A stretch of DNA of 64,000 nucleotides from Pannonibacter phragmitetus_B (lineage in GTDB: Bacteria; Pseudomonadota; Alphaproteobacteria; Rhizobiales; Stappiaceae): NCBI RefSeq assembly GCF_050510895.1, contig NZ_JBNINT010000001.1, positions 2,852,001 to 2,916,000 on the forward strand, given 5' to 3'. This document shows, piece by piece, positions 9,058 to 17,213 of this stretch. Both the position numbers and the translations under genes were made by a program. Within the stretch, counting starts at the first letter, position 1, and each line of letters begins with the position of its first letter. The notes under the pieces are model-generated. The model was not told the DNA's origin. It searched no databases and was given only the letters and a program-made list of their open reading frames with translations.

Positions 9058-10712
9058 TTATTCGGCCGGAGCCAGGTTGCCAGCCGCGCCGGTTTCAGCC
9101 GCTTCGGCTTCACCGTGACGGACGGTCATCCAGAGGTTGAAGGCCATGATCAGGGCGCCGAGCACGAAGAGTGCGCCGCCAAGAGCACGGATGACGTAGT
9201 AGGGGAACATGGCCTCGACGCTTTCGATGAACGAGTATTCAAGGAAGCCCATCTTGTCGTAGGCGCGCCACATCAGGCCCTGCATGATGCCCGACACCCA
9301 CATGGCGCAGATGTACAGGACGATGCCCATGGTCGAGAGCCAGAAGTGCCAGTCCACCAGCTTCAGCGAGTAGAGGCCCTTCTTCTTCCACAGCCAGGGA
9401 ACCAGGCAGTAGAGAGCACCGAAGGAGATGTAACCCACCCAGCCCAGAGCACCGGAGTGCACGTGGCCAATGGTCCAGTCAGTGTAGTGCGACAGCGAGT
9501 TCACGGCACGGATGCTCATGAGCGGGCCTTCGAAGGTCGACATGCCATAGAAGGCAACCGACACGACCATCATGCGCAGCACAGGATCGGTCCGCAGCTT
9601 GTCCCAGGCACCCGACAGGGTCATCAGGCCGTTGATCATGCCGCCCCAGGAGGGCATCCACAGGATCACGGAGAATGTAGCGCCCAGCGTCGAAGCCCAC
9701 TGCGGCAGAGCCGTGTAGTGCAGGTGGTGGGGGCCAGCCCAGATGTAGATGAAGATCAGAGCCCAGAAGTGGACGATCGACAGACGGTAGGAATAGACCG
9801 GCCGCTCGGCACGCTTGGGAACGAAATAGTACATGATGGCGAGGAAGCCTGCGGTCAGGAAGAAGCCCACCGCGTTATGGCCGTACCACCACTGTACCAT
9901 GGCATCCTGCACGCCAGACCAGACGATGTAGGACTTGGTCCCGAACACCGACACCGGAATGGTGGCGTTGTTGACCAGGTGCAGCATCGCAATGGTGACG
10001 ATGAAGGCCAGGTAGAACCAGTTCGCCACATAGATATGCGGCTCCTTGCGCTTCCACACGGTGCCGAGGAACAGGAACAGGTAAGCCACCCAGACAATGG
10101 TCAGCCAAAGGTCAGCGTACCATTCCGGTTCGGCATATTCCTTGCCCTGCGTCGCGCCGAGCAGGTAGCCCGTGCCGGCAATGACGATGAAGGCGTTGTA
10201 GCCAAGCATGACAAACCAGGGCAGCACCTTGCCCGGCATGCGGGCGCGGCAGGTGCGCTGGACCACATACATGGATGTCGCCAGCAGCACGTTGCCGCCA
10301 AAGGCGAAAATCACCGCAGAGGTGTGCAGCGGACGCAGACGGCCCCAATTGGTCCAGGGAAGATCGAAATTCAGCGCCGGAAAGGCGAGCTGAAGTGCGA
10401 TGATGAGACCGACGGTGAAACCGGCAATGCCCCAGAACATGGCTGCCACGGTGCCGAACTTGACCGGCCCCATGTTGTAGTTCGGCTTACCGCCGATTTC
10501 CTGCGGGATCTCGATCCCGCCGTCATTGAAGTAGCTCTTGAAGATGATGAAGGCACCCACGGCAGCGAACAGAGCGCCGATTGCGGTATGGAATGCCATC
10601 ACCTGGTCGTAAGTCTTCCCTGCCACGATCAGGCAGGCGAAGGCGAGCAGCACGAGGAACAGGGCAAAGCCCCTTCTTCGAGCGATATGAGTTTGGCCTT
10701 TGATTGTGCCAT
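9058..10712 (-). CDS. ccoN: cbb3 oxidase catalytic subunit CcoN (FixN), one frameshift
   Basis: The 12-helix catalytic subunit holding hemes b and b3 and CuB, which reduces O2 to water with high affinity. Conserved His motifs are visible: LHTSAVIFAFGGN, the CuB-side WYGHNAVGFF, GPHHLHYT and IGHVHSGALGWVG. The N-terminus 'MAQSKAKLISLEEG' is in another frame from ATG 10712. Adding one G to the run at 10670-10673 gives 'EEGGFALFLVLLAF' and a 551-residue product. Without it, the main frame could only start at an unsupported codon further upstream. A FixK box lies 94 bases upstream of the start. Confidence 0.94.
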
Positions 10713-10798
10713 TCTTCCGCCCCAGTCTTGAATGCCGCTGGCGAGGGAAGGGCCAGCAGTCCAAGGCTGACCTTGCACATGGGATTGGGCCAGACGCG

Positions 10799-10812
10799 TT
10801 GATTCAGATCAA
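10799..10812 (-). promoter_or_regulatory. FixK/FNR box of ccoNOQP
   Basis: TTGATTCAGATCAA on the plus strand is a perfect TTGAT-N4-ATCAA anaerobox, centred about 94 bases upstream of the restored ccoN start. It is the best match in the window and should be the main FixK-activated promoter of the oxidase structural genes. Confidence 0.88.
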
Positions 10813-10948
10813 CGTGGCAGAAAGGCTTCGGTTTGTTGGCAAAAAGGTCTCAGGCAGGAAGGCCGTCAGAGCGCTTAAAGGCCCTTGGCCCAGGGCCTAG
10901 ACACCGGCTGCAGCTGGTAAATGCCGACCAGAGAGGCAAAAGCCTGTG

Positions 10949-12031
10949 TCAGGCGCCGCCGCGCGGGCTGCGGCCAAGCACGGCAAGCGTGACAGGCGGG
11001 AGAATCAGGATCAACGCGATGTAGCGGGCCAGCTGATGGGCGGCGACGAAGGCAGGGTCCATGTCGAGCAGATAGGCCAGCAGCATCATCACCTCAAGCC
11101 CACCCGGCGCATAGGCCAGCAGAACCTGACCAGCCGGAATGCCCAGCGTCAGCGAAACAGCCAGTGCCCCGGCCACAGACACCGTAAGCCCCGCAGCGAA
11201 AGCTCCGACTGAGGCCGCCAGAAGGCGCAGCAGCATGGCAGGCGAAATCTCGCAGAAGCGGATGCCGATGGAGGCGCCCAGAATGACAAAGCAGGGAATC
11301 AGCGCCCAATCCGGCACATGCGTGTCCAGAAGCCCCGTGCCGCTTGCCAGCGCACTAGCAAAGAAGGCTCCGGTCAACCAGCCGCCCGGAATACGCAGCC
11401 GCACTGCCGCGAAACTCGCCGCAATACAGAAGACAAGTCCAAGTGCCGTCTCCTGAAGCGGCACCGCGGCTGACACAGCGCCACCGCTCATTCCTGCCCC
11501 GCCTGCCTGACCGATAAAAAGCGGAAGTGCTGCCACAAGAAAGAACAGCCGGATGACATGCGCCGTCGAGAAGCGTGTCACATCCGTTTTCCGGTCCGAG
11601 GCAACGGCCATGACGAACGTAAGCGCTCCCGGGATTGCGGCGAAATAGGCCTCCTCACGGGTCCAGCCGCAAACATTGCGCAGAAATAAGAACGTTGCCG
11701 CCATGACAAGAGCCACGACCACACCAAGACCCGCCAGCGAGACCGGCCAGTCGCCGATGCGGTGCACCACCTCTGGCGTGACGCCGCTGCCCATGGTCAT
11801 GCCTAGCAGCGTGTAGAGCGGAGGCTGTATCCCGGCCGGAAATTTCGCCCGCAGTCCGGCAAAGGTAGCGGCGGCGACAACGATCATCGCGCCCGACAAC
11901 CATGCAGCAGGCAGTCCAAGCCAGTTGAATCCAGCCGCCCCCGCCCCGCCGATAGCAATCGTCAGGCAGAATTGCGCCAAGGCTGTCCGGCGGGAAACGG
12001 TCGGTTCGGCGTCGATCTGGCTGGATGTCAT
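10949..12031 (-). CDS. AbrB-family (PF05145) membrane protein
   Basis: A 360-residue integral membrane protein with about ten helices in two similar halves, each carrying a P-x-A-W-L-x-G or P-G-G-W-L-x-G loop (LPAAWLSGAM near residue 40 and IPGGWLTGAFF near 215). This is the PF05145 family, often labelled 'AbrB transcriptional regulator' or 'putative ammonia monooxygenase'. Neither name fits a polytopic protein; a transport or membrane-regulatory role is more likely, but the substrate is unknown. It is divergent from hemN and shares its upstream region with the FixK box at 12189. Confidence 0.75.
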   Translation of the reverse strand: MTSSQIDAEPTVSRRTALAQFCLTIAIGGAGAAGFNWLGLPAAWLSGAMIVVAAATFAGLRAKFPAGIQPPLYTLLGMTMGSGVTPEVVHRIGDWPVSLAGLGVVVALVMAATFLFLRNVCGWTREEAYFAAIPGALTFVMAVASDRKTDVTRFSTAHVIRLFFLVAALPLFIGQAGGAGMSGGAVSAAVPLQETALGLVFCIAASFAAVRLRIPGGWLTGAFFASALASGTGLLDTHVPDWALIPCFVILGASIGIRFCEISPAMLLRLLAASVGAFAAGLTVSVAGALAVSLTLGIPAGQVLLAYAPGGLEVMMLLAYLLDMDPAFVAAHQLARYIALILILPPVTLAVLGRSPRGGA

Positions 12032-12188
12032 CAGGCTGGTCGCGGATCAGAAAATCAGAGGAAATGCAGAGGCTCCATACCACTATAGCGGCCTGCGGCA
12101 AGCCAACCAGTGCATTTGCAGCCGGGCTTAACCCTTGCACCTGCGCGCATGACGCATGGCTTGAAGGTTCAACGCACATTCAGCAACG

Positions 12189-12202
12189 TTGAGGAAGATC
12201 AA
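12189..12202 (+). promoter_or_regulatory. FixK/FNR box of hemN
   Basis: TTGAGGAAGATCAA matches TTGAT-N4-ATCAA at nine of ten positions. Its centre is 41.5 bases before the A of the hemN ATG at 12237. That is the usual distance between such a box and the transcription start at class II FNR/FixK promoters. A possible -10 element, CAGATT, is at 12225-12230. The box also lies 158 bases upstream of the divergent AbrB-like gene. Confidence 0.72.
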
Positions 12203-12236
12203 GGTTCTCCTTCCGGACATCTGCCAGATTGGCCTC

Positions 12237-13601
12237 ATGAGCGACCATCTTGCCCGATATGCGGCCCGCAACGTGCCGCGCTACACAAGCTACCCGACCG
12301 CGCCGCACTTCAGCGCGGAGGTGACCTCCAGCCTTTATGGCAGCTGGCTTGCAGCCCTGCCTGAAGAGACGGACCTCTCCCTCTACCTGCATGTGCCTTA
12401 TTGCCGGGAGCTATGCCACTACTGCGGCTGCCACACCAAGGCGACCCGCAAGGACGAGCCACTGGAGCAATACGCCAAGTCGCTGGAAGCCGAGATTGAA
12501 CTGGTCGCGGGGCATCTGGGTGCCCAGCGGCGCGTGCGCCACATCCATTGGGGTGGCGGCACGCCGAGCCTCTTGCCGGAAGCAAGCCTGTTGGAACTTT
12601 CTGGCCTGATCCGGGTGCTGTTTGATCTGACGCCGGATCTGGAGCATGCCATTGAGCTTGATCCCCGTTATGTCACCCATCGCCTTGCACTGACGCTGGC
12701 CGTGATGGGTATCAACCGCGCCAGCCTTGGCGTGCAGGATCTCAATCCGGAGGTGCAGAAGGCAATTGGCCGGGTGCAGTCTTACGAGGTACTGCAGGCG
12801 GCAGTCGATCATCTGCGCAATGCAGGACTGGACGCGCTCAACTTCGACCTGATGTATGGCCTTCCGCTGCAGACCCGCGACACGATTCTCGACACCGTGG
12901 CACGCTCGGTAGCCCTCCAGCCGTCGCGCATTGCCCTCTTCGGCTATGCCCATGTGCCCTGGATGAAGAAGCACCAGCGGCTCATTGACGAGACCACCCT
13001 GCCCGCGCCGGCCGAGCGCCTTGCCATGGCAGATGCGGCGCGCGAGGCACTGATGGATGCAGGCTACGTGGCCATCGGGCTCGATCATTTTGCCCGGCCG
13101 GACGACAGCATGGCCATTGCTTTGGCTGAAGGCTGCCTCAAACGTAATTTCCAGGGCTACACCACCGATCAGGGCGAGGCACTGATCGGTCTCGGCGTCT
13201 CCTCAATTGGCCGTCTTCCTGCCGGCTTTGCGCAGAATGTCAGCGACACGGGCAACTGGCAGCGCATGATCGAAAACGGACAGCTGCCGGTCAACAAGGG
13301 CTTTGCCCTGTCTGATGATGACCGGGCGCGGGCCGAAATCATCGAACAGTTGATGACGTCCTATACCGTGGACATTGCCCGGATTGCAGAACGGCATGGC
13401 CTGCCCCTCAGCCACTTCGGCGAAAGCCTTGCAAAGCTGGAGGAACTTGCGGCCGATGGACTGCTGACCTGCAAGGATGCATGGGTGAAGATTACGCCGG
13501 AAGGCCGTCCTTATGTGCGCATCGCAGCAGCTGCCTTCGACGCCTATTTCGGCAAGGCCGCCCCCAGCGCCGTGGTACCGCGCCACTCAATGGCCGTTTG
13601 A
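12237..13601 (+). CDS. hemN: oxygen-independent coproporphyrinogen III dehydrogenase HemN
   Basis: A 454-residue radical-SAM enzyme that decarboxylates coproporphyrinogen III to protoporphyrinogen IX without oxygen. The cluster motif C56-x3-C60-x2-C63 is in 'VPYCRELCHYCGC', followed by 'WGGGTPSLL' and the C-terminal HemN domain. The start 'MSDHLARYAARNVPRY' matches family N-termini. No good ribosome-binding site precedes this ATG. A FixK box upstream ties heme supply to the cytochrome-rich cbb3 oxidase. Confidence 0.95.
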   Translation: MSDHLARYAARNVPRYTSYPTAPHFSAEVTSSLYGSWLAALPEETDLSLYLHVPYCRELCHYCGCHTKATRKDEPLEQYAKSLEAEIELVAGHLGAQRRVRHIHWGGGTPSLLPEASLLELSGLIRVLFDLTPDLEHAIELDPRYVTHRLALTLAVMGINRASLGVQDLNPEVQKAIGRVQSYEVLQAAVDHLRNAGLDALNFDLMYGLPLQTRDTILDTVARSVALQPSRIALFGYAHVPWMKKHQRLIDETTLPAPAERLAMADAAREALMDAGYVAIGLDHFARPDDSMAIALAEGCLKRNFQGYTTDQGEALIGLGVSSIGRLPAGFAQNVSDTGNWQRMIENGQLPVNKGFALSDDDRARAEIIEQLMTSYTVDIARIAERHGLPLSHFGESLAKLEELAADGLLTCKDAWVKITPEGRPYVRIAAAAFDAYFGKAAPSAVVPRHSMAV

Positions 13602-13615
13602 ACATACAAGCCAGT

Positions 13616-13699
13616 GTCCGGCCTGAAGACAGGCCGGACCAGAGCAAGCTCAGAGTCTGATGGGCGCAAACGCCAACAGCCAGTCCTTGCGGACTGGCT
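13616..13699. terminator. two hairpins between convergent hemN and fixK
   Basis: Two perfect 9-bp hairpins lie between the convergent genes: GTCCGGCCT with AGGCCGGAC (13616-13639, 6-base loop) and AGCCAGTCC with GGACTGGCT (13678-13699, 4-base loop). Neither is followed by a clear T tract, so they may be weak or Rho-assisted terminators, or 3'-end stabilisers. Confidence 0.45.
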
Positions 13700-13740
13700 A
13701 AAGGGCTTACAATGATCGATGGGGTCTTGTGCTTGTCTGA

Positions 13741-14457
13741 TCAGTGCTTGCCGGTGAGCTGGCAGACAGCGCAAACCCGGTTGAGGCGAATCTCGTCGTT
13801 ACGTTCCAGCGTGATAAGGCCGCGGCGCTTCATGTCCGAGATCACACGGCTGACTGTCTCGATGGTCAAGCCGAGATAATCGGCAATTTCCTGGCGGGTC
13901 ATGTGCAGCTTGACCTGGCGGCTGTCCGGCAGGCCATCTTCAACCGGCCCCATGCAGTTGTTGCCGCCGCGGTCCGGAACCAGATGCATCAGGAAGCTGG
14001 CAACACGTTCGGTCGCCGACTTGCGGCCAAGCAGAACCGCATGCTCATGCAGATGCTGCATCTGCGCGATCAGGCATTTGGTCAGCTGGCGCTGAATGTC
14101 GGAAGAAACGTCGATCTGGTGCAGATCCAGAGTGTGGACGCAGGCATCCGTCAGGGTTTCAGCAGTGCAGTCCTGCTCTTCACCTGAGGGCATTCCGAAG
14201 ATATCCCCGGCGCGCAACACTTCTACCACCTGACGCCGGCCATCTGGCAGCAGCTTGAACAGCATCACCGTGCCGCGGCCAACCTCGAAAATGCGATCGG
14301 CAGGGTCACCCTGGTAATAGATCACATCATGCGGCTTGTAGCTCACGCTCTTGGCGCCGAAGCTCGCAAAATGAGAGGTAACCTCAGGCGCAGGCACGCG
14401 GGATGCGATAGAACCGGCCATAGGTGCTCTTGTGAGATTGCGTTCCAGATAAGCCAT
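13741..14457 (-). CDS. fixK: Crp/Fnr-family regulator, FixK-type
   Basis: A 238-residue CRP/FNR regulator: cyclic-nucleotide-like beta-roll at about residues 30-140, dimer helix, and a winged helix whose recognition segment 'LTIETVSRVISDMKRRGLI' carries E-x-x-S-R, which reads the TTGAT half-site. The N-terminus lacks the cysteine cluster of oxygen-sensing FNR. The cysteines near the C-terminus (CAVCQL) are not in a cluster-binding arrangement, so control is probably at the level of FixJ-driven expression. AGGAGG precedes the ATG. Its predicted targets in the window are ccoNOQP, ccoGHIS and hemN. Confidence 0.88.
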   Translation of the reverse strand: MAYLERNLTRAPMAGSIASRVPAPEVTSHFASFGAKSVSYKPHDVIYYQGDPADRIFEVGRGTVMLFKLLPDGRRQVVEVLRAGDIFGMPSGEEQDCTAETLTDACVHTLDLHQIDVSSDIQRQLTKCLIAQMQHLHEHAVLLGRKSATERVASFLMHLVPDRGGNNCMGPVEDGLPDSRQVKLHMTRQEIADYLGLTIETVSRVISDMKRRGLITLERNDEIRLNRVCAVCQLTGKH

Positions 14458-14622
14458 GTTTCCCTCCTGTGGCTTTCAACCCGCAAAGAAACACGGCATG
14501 GGTTTCCCCATACGGCACGTTTCCGGCAACCAGCCCCGTCCGGCGGGCTGCCTGTATTGCTGCTGATGATGACAAACTATCTTGGAGATTTGCAGCACGG
14601 AATCCGGTCGAGTGCGTAAGGC

Positions 14623-14718
14623 TTTATACTCAGCACGGAATGGCTCACACGAGAAACTGGCCAGCGTGACGCAGAAATACTGCAGAGAAAGGGAAAACTA
14701 CGTACAAAACCCGTAGGA
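14623..14718 (-). promoter_or_regulatory. candidate FixJ-activated promoter of fixK
   Basis: On the minus strand, TACGGGTTTTGTACGTAGTTTT lies at about 14694-14715 as two related half-sites (TACGGGTTTT and TACGTAGTTTT). It resembles FixJ-binding sequences of the GTA(C/A)GTAGTTTCC kind as I remember them. A good -10 (TATAAA, 14623-14628) lies about 75 bases downstream, which would put the site near -85. The fixK leader would then be about 160 bases. The match to a FixJ consensus needs checking against published sites. Confidence 0.4.
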
Positions 14719-14813
14719 TGTCAGAGTCTGACATGAGCCTGCGCCGGTCCGTTTTACCGGCCGCAACGAGAACACATCCCGCGCCACACTTCGCCGGAGG
14801 CGGCAAAGCAGCT

Positions 14814-15188
14814 TCAAAGATAAGGGGCGAGCTCTTCCTCGGACAAAGGTTTGCGCAGGAAGGCAAAGGGATTAAGCCCGTTCAGCATCTCCCGCAGGCG
14901 GTTCCCCGGCTGCCCGGAAATGACGATGACCTTGGGCGGATCGCGTAGTTCACCAAGCCAGCGCACAACCTGTGCGCCGCTGACGCCGGGCAAGCCCAGG
15001 TCGACAATAACCAAGTCGCCGGAAACCGGCGGCTCTCCTTCAAAGAAGGACTCGGCATCGGGGTATACGACCGCATCGTGGCCCATTCCCTCAACAAGAA
15101 TGGACAGCGCGTCCGATACCCCGAAATCATCTTCGACAATGTGAACTGTCACGTAAATGGTCCGCGATAGAGCGTGTGCATCTGGCAC
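14814..15188 (-). CDS. receiver-only protein between fixJ and fixK
   Basis: A 124-residue receiver domain with acidic pair (VEDD), phospho-acceptor D63 (VIVDLGLPG), Ser switch residue (VISGQ) and Lys (RKPL), and nothing attached. It is transcribed with fixLJ and lies directly upstream of fixK. Such a protein could compete with FixJ for FixL phosphate, or act like the FixT inhibitor, but it keeps all phosphorylation residues. GTG 15188 has GAGGGAA just before it at short spacing; GTG 15152 is an alternative start. Confidence 0.8.
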   Translation of the reverse strand: MPDAHALSRTIYVTVHIVEDDFGVSDALSILVEGMGHDAVVYPDAESFFEGEPPVSGDLVIVDLGLPGVSGAQVVRWLGELRDPPKVIVISGQPGNRLREMLNGLNPFAFLRKPLSEEELAPYL

Positions 15189-15239
15189 TTCCCTCTTTAT
15201 ACGGCCCTTTTGCCCAATATGATCTACGCACTAGTACGG

Positions 15240-15253
15240 GGGATCTGAATCAA
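15240..15253 (-). promoter_or_regulatory. degenerate FixK-like box before the receiver gene
   Basis: On the minus strand TTGATTCAGATCCC matches TTGAT-N4-ATCAA at eight of ten positions, with one perfect half. It is centred about 58 bases upstream of the receiver gene start. If used, FixK would feed back on a possible FixL/FixJ modulator. The second half-site is poor, so this is tentative. Confidence 0.35.
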
Positions 15254-15270
15254 ATTTTTGCTATTGGCAG

Positions 15271-15301
15271 CATCAGCCCGCTTCCGGTGAGCGGGCTGAT
15301 G
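15271..15301. terminator. hairpin after fixJ
   Basis: CATCAGCCCGCT pairs perfectly with AGCGGGCTGATG across a 7-base loop, starting 11 bases after the fixJ stop. There is no clear T tract on the minus strand. It may partly separate fixLJ from the downstream receiver gene. Confidence 0.5.
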
Positions 15302-15311
15302 CACATTCAAT

Positions 15312-15908
15312 TCAATGAGCCAGCACGATGCGAACGAGATCGGCCGCGTTCTTGGCTCCGAGTTTTTCCATGATTCGGGCGCGGTGCACCTCAACGGTGC
15401 GGGGGCTGATGCCCAGCTCGCGGCCGGCTTCCTTGTTGGATGCCCCTGCGGTAATCCGCCCCAGAACCTCGCGCTCGCGGCGCGTCAACAGGTCAGCGCC
15501 GGGAAAGCTGCCGGCCTCGCCATTGGCAGCTCCACCCTTGTTTCGCTGTGCCTCGATGCCTTCACGCACACGGGCAACGACCGTATCGGCGTCGAACGGC
15601 TTCTCGATGAAATCAAAGGCACCATTGCGGATTGCCTCGACAGCCATCGGGATGTCGCCCTGACCGGAAATGATGAAGATCGGCGCTTCATAGCTGTCCG
15701 CGCTCAAGGCCTTCAAGACGTCGATGCCGGAGCGCCCCGGCATGTGAACATCGAGAATCACGCAAGCGGGCACACGCTCCTTGGCGGCGGTGACAAAGCT
15801 GTCCCCGTCCTCGAAGGTTTCAACCGAAAAGCCCTCCATCTCGAACACGACAGACAATGCATCGCGCACGGCGGGATCATCATCAACGATGTAGATGGCT
15901 TCGGTCAT
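15312..15908 (-). CDS. fixJ: response regulator FixJ
   Basis: A 198-residue two-domain regulator: receiver with phospho-acceptor D53 (ILDVHMPGRSG) and the FixJ-type 'FIISGQGDIPMAVEAI' and 'FIEKPFD' motifs, then a LuxR-type helix-turn-helix (LTRREREVLGRI, SPRTVEVHRARIMEK). Phosphorylated by FixL under low oxygen, FixJ activates fixK. ATG 15908 is preferred over a TTG at 15932 because AGAGGA lies before it. The gene follows fixL by 39 bases. Confidence 0.92.
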   Translation of the reverse strand: MTEAIYIVDDDPAVRDALSVVFEMEGFSVETFEDGDSFVTAAKERVPACVILDVHMPGRSGIDVLKALSADSYEAPIFIISGQGDIPMAVEAIRNGAFDFIEKPFDADTVVARVREGIEAQRNKGGAANGEAGSFPGADLLTRREREVLGRITAGASNKEAGRELGISPRTVEVHRARIMEKLGAKNAADLVRIVLAH

Positions 15909-15947
15909 CCCTAAGGTCCTCTTTCTTGCCAATAGCCAACGGACATA

Positions 15948-17120
15948 TCACGACTTGCCGCCGGCGTGACGATCTGGATCAATATTACAATTAATCGGGA
16001 GGCGGAGAACGAAAGTCGCTCCTTCTCCATCGGCCGCTTTCTCAAGGCTCAGATCACCGGCATGATTCTGTGCGATTGTACGGGAGATGGCGAGGCCGAG
16101 CCCCAACCCTTTGCGTTTGTGGCCCGAGAAAGCCCGGAACAGTTCCGGCACCACCTCGGACGGAACTCCGGGCCCGCTGTCACGAACACGGAATTCGATA
16201 TATTCGCCACTGCGTTCAACTTCGAGCCGCACTGTCTTTTCTGGAGAGCCTTGCACGGCTTCGCGGGCATTGCGCAGGAGATTGACCAGTACCTGCCGGA
16301 TCTGCACCGGATCGATCGGAAGTTCCGGCAGGCGTGGCTCCACGCTCAGCTCGAAGCGTACACCGCTGTCGCCTGACCCAAGTTCCACCAGTTCCACACA
16401 GGAGCGGCTGAAGCTGATCAGATCCGTGGGCACCCGCTCCGGATCGCGCTTTTCCACCAGCTGGCGCATGCGCTGAATGATCTCGCCGGCACGCTCGGCT
16501 TCACGCATCGCCTTCTCGATCACGCCGAGGGACTGGGCATCAACCGTATCTGCATTACGCGCCTTGCGTACAACTGCCTGAAGATACAGCAGAATTGCGG
16601 TCAGAGGCTGGTTCAGCTCATGTGCAATTGCGGCCCCCATCTCATCGATGGCGCTGATCCGCGTCATGTGAACCAGCTGGGCCTGGGCTCTTGCAAGGCT
16701 CTGCTCAACCGACTTGCGCGGGCGCAGATCGCGCAGGATACCGATGAACTGGCGGCCATCGGGTGTCTTCGCCTCGCCAACCGACAGCTCCACCGGAAAC
16801 TCCGTGCCGTCCTTGTGGCGCCCAGAAACCTCACGTCCGATACCGATGATCTTCCGCTCGCCGGTTTCCAGATAGTGCTCGACATACTGGTCATGCTCGC
16901 GGGCATAGGAGTGCGGCATGATCAATGTTACGTTTTGCCCCAGCGCTTCAGCCGCAGAGTATCCGAACAGACGCTCACAAGCCTTGTTAAAGGCCAGAAT
17001 GCGCATACGGTCGTTGATGACGATGATGCCGTCGACGGCCGTTTCCAGAACACTGGCCAGACGTGCGTCAGATACGGTCCACGCCGCACCTTGACCACCA
17101 TGTTCCTGCCCCTCGTTCAT
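15948..17120 (-). CDS. fixL: oxygen-sensing heme-PAS histidine kinase FixL (soluble)
   Basis: A 390-residue kinase with one PAS domain. It carries the FixL heme-pocket residues: proximal His H76 in 'YAREHDQYVEHY' and the distal Arg R96 in 'IIGIGREVSG'. The phospho-acceptor is H167 (AIAHELNQPL), followed by N-box 'NLLRNAREAV', DSGPG and GLGLGLAI. No membrane segment precedes the PAS, so unlike the S. meliloti protein this FixL is cytosolic. ATG 17120 is chosen because the family N-terminus fits there; a TTG at 17159 is possible. Heme binding is inferred from these residues. Confidence 0.9.
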   Translation of the reverse strand: MNEGQEHGGQGAAWTVSDARLASVLETAVDGIIVINDRMRILAFNKACERLFGYSAAEALGQNVTLIMPHSYAREHDQYVEHYLETGERKIIGIGREVSGRHKDGTEFPVELSVGEAKTPDGRQFIGILRDLRPRKSVEQSLARAQAQLVHMTRISAIDEMGAAIAHELNQPLTAILLYLQAVVRKARNADTVDAQSLGVIEKAMREAERAGEIIQRMRQLVEKRDPERVPTDLISFSRSCVELVELGSGDSGVRFELSVEPRLPELPIDPVQIRQVLVNLLRNAREAVQGSPEKTVRLEVERSGEYIEFRVRDSGPGVPSEVVPELFRAFSGHKRKGLGLGLAISRTIAQNHAGDLSLEKAADGEGATFVLRLPINCNIDPDRHAGGKS

Positions 17121-17213
17121 ACTGCGCCGCCCAAAATTCCCGAGCGCTGCCAAGCACAACGCTGGGTAATAAGTCCTTACGTGGAAATCCGTAACGCATT
17201 CTACGAAGCTGCG

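Noticed and set aside
9028..10731. A 567-codon open frame on the plus strand opposite ccoN
   Set aside because: It mirrors the third-position GC bias of ccoN. Its His/Glu/Gln-rich composition matches no protein family, and ccoN on the other strand is unmistakable.
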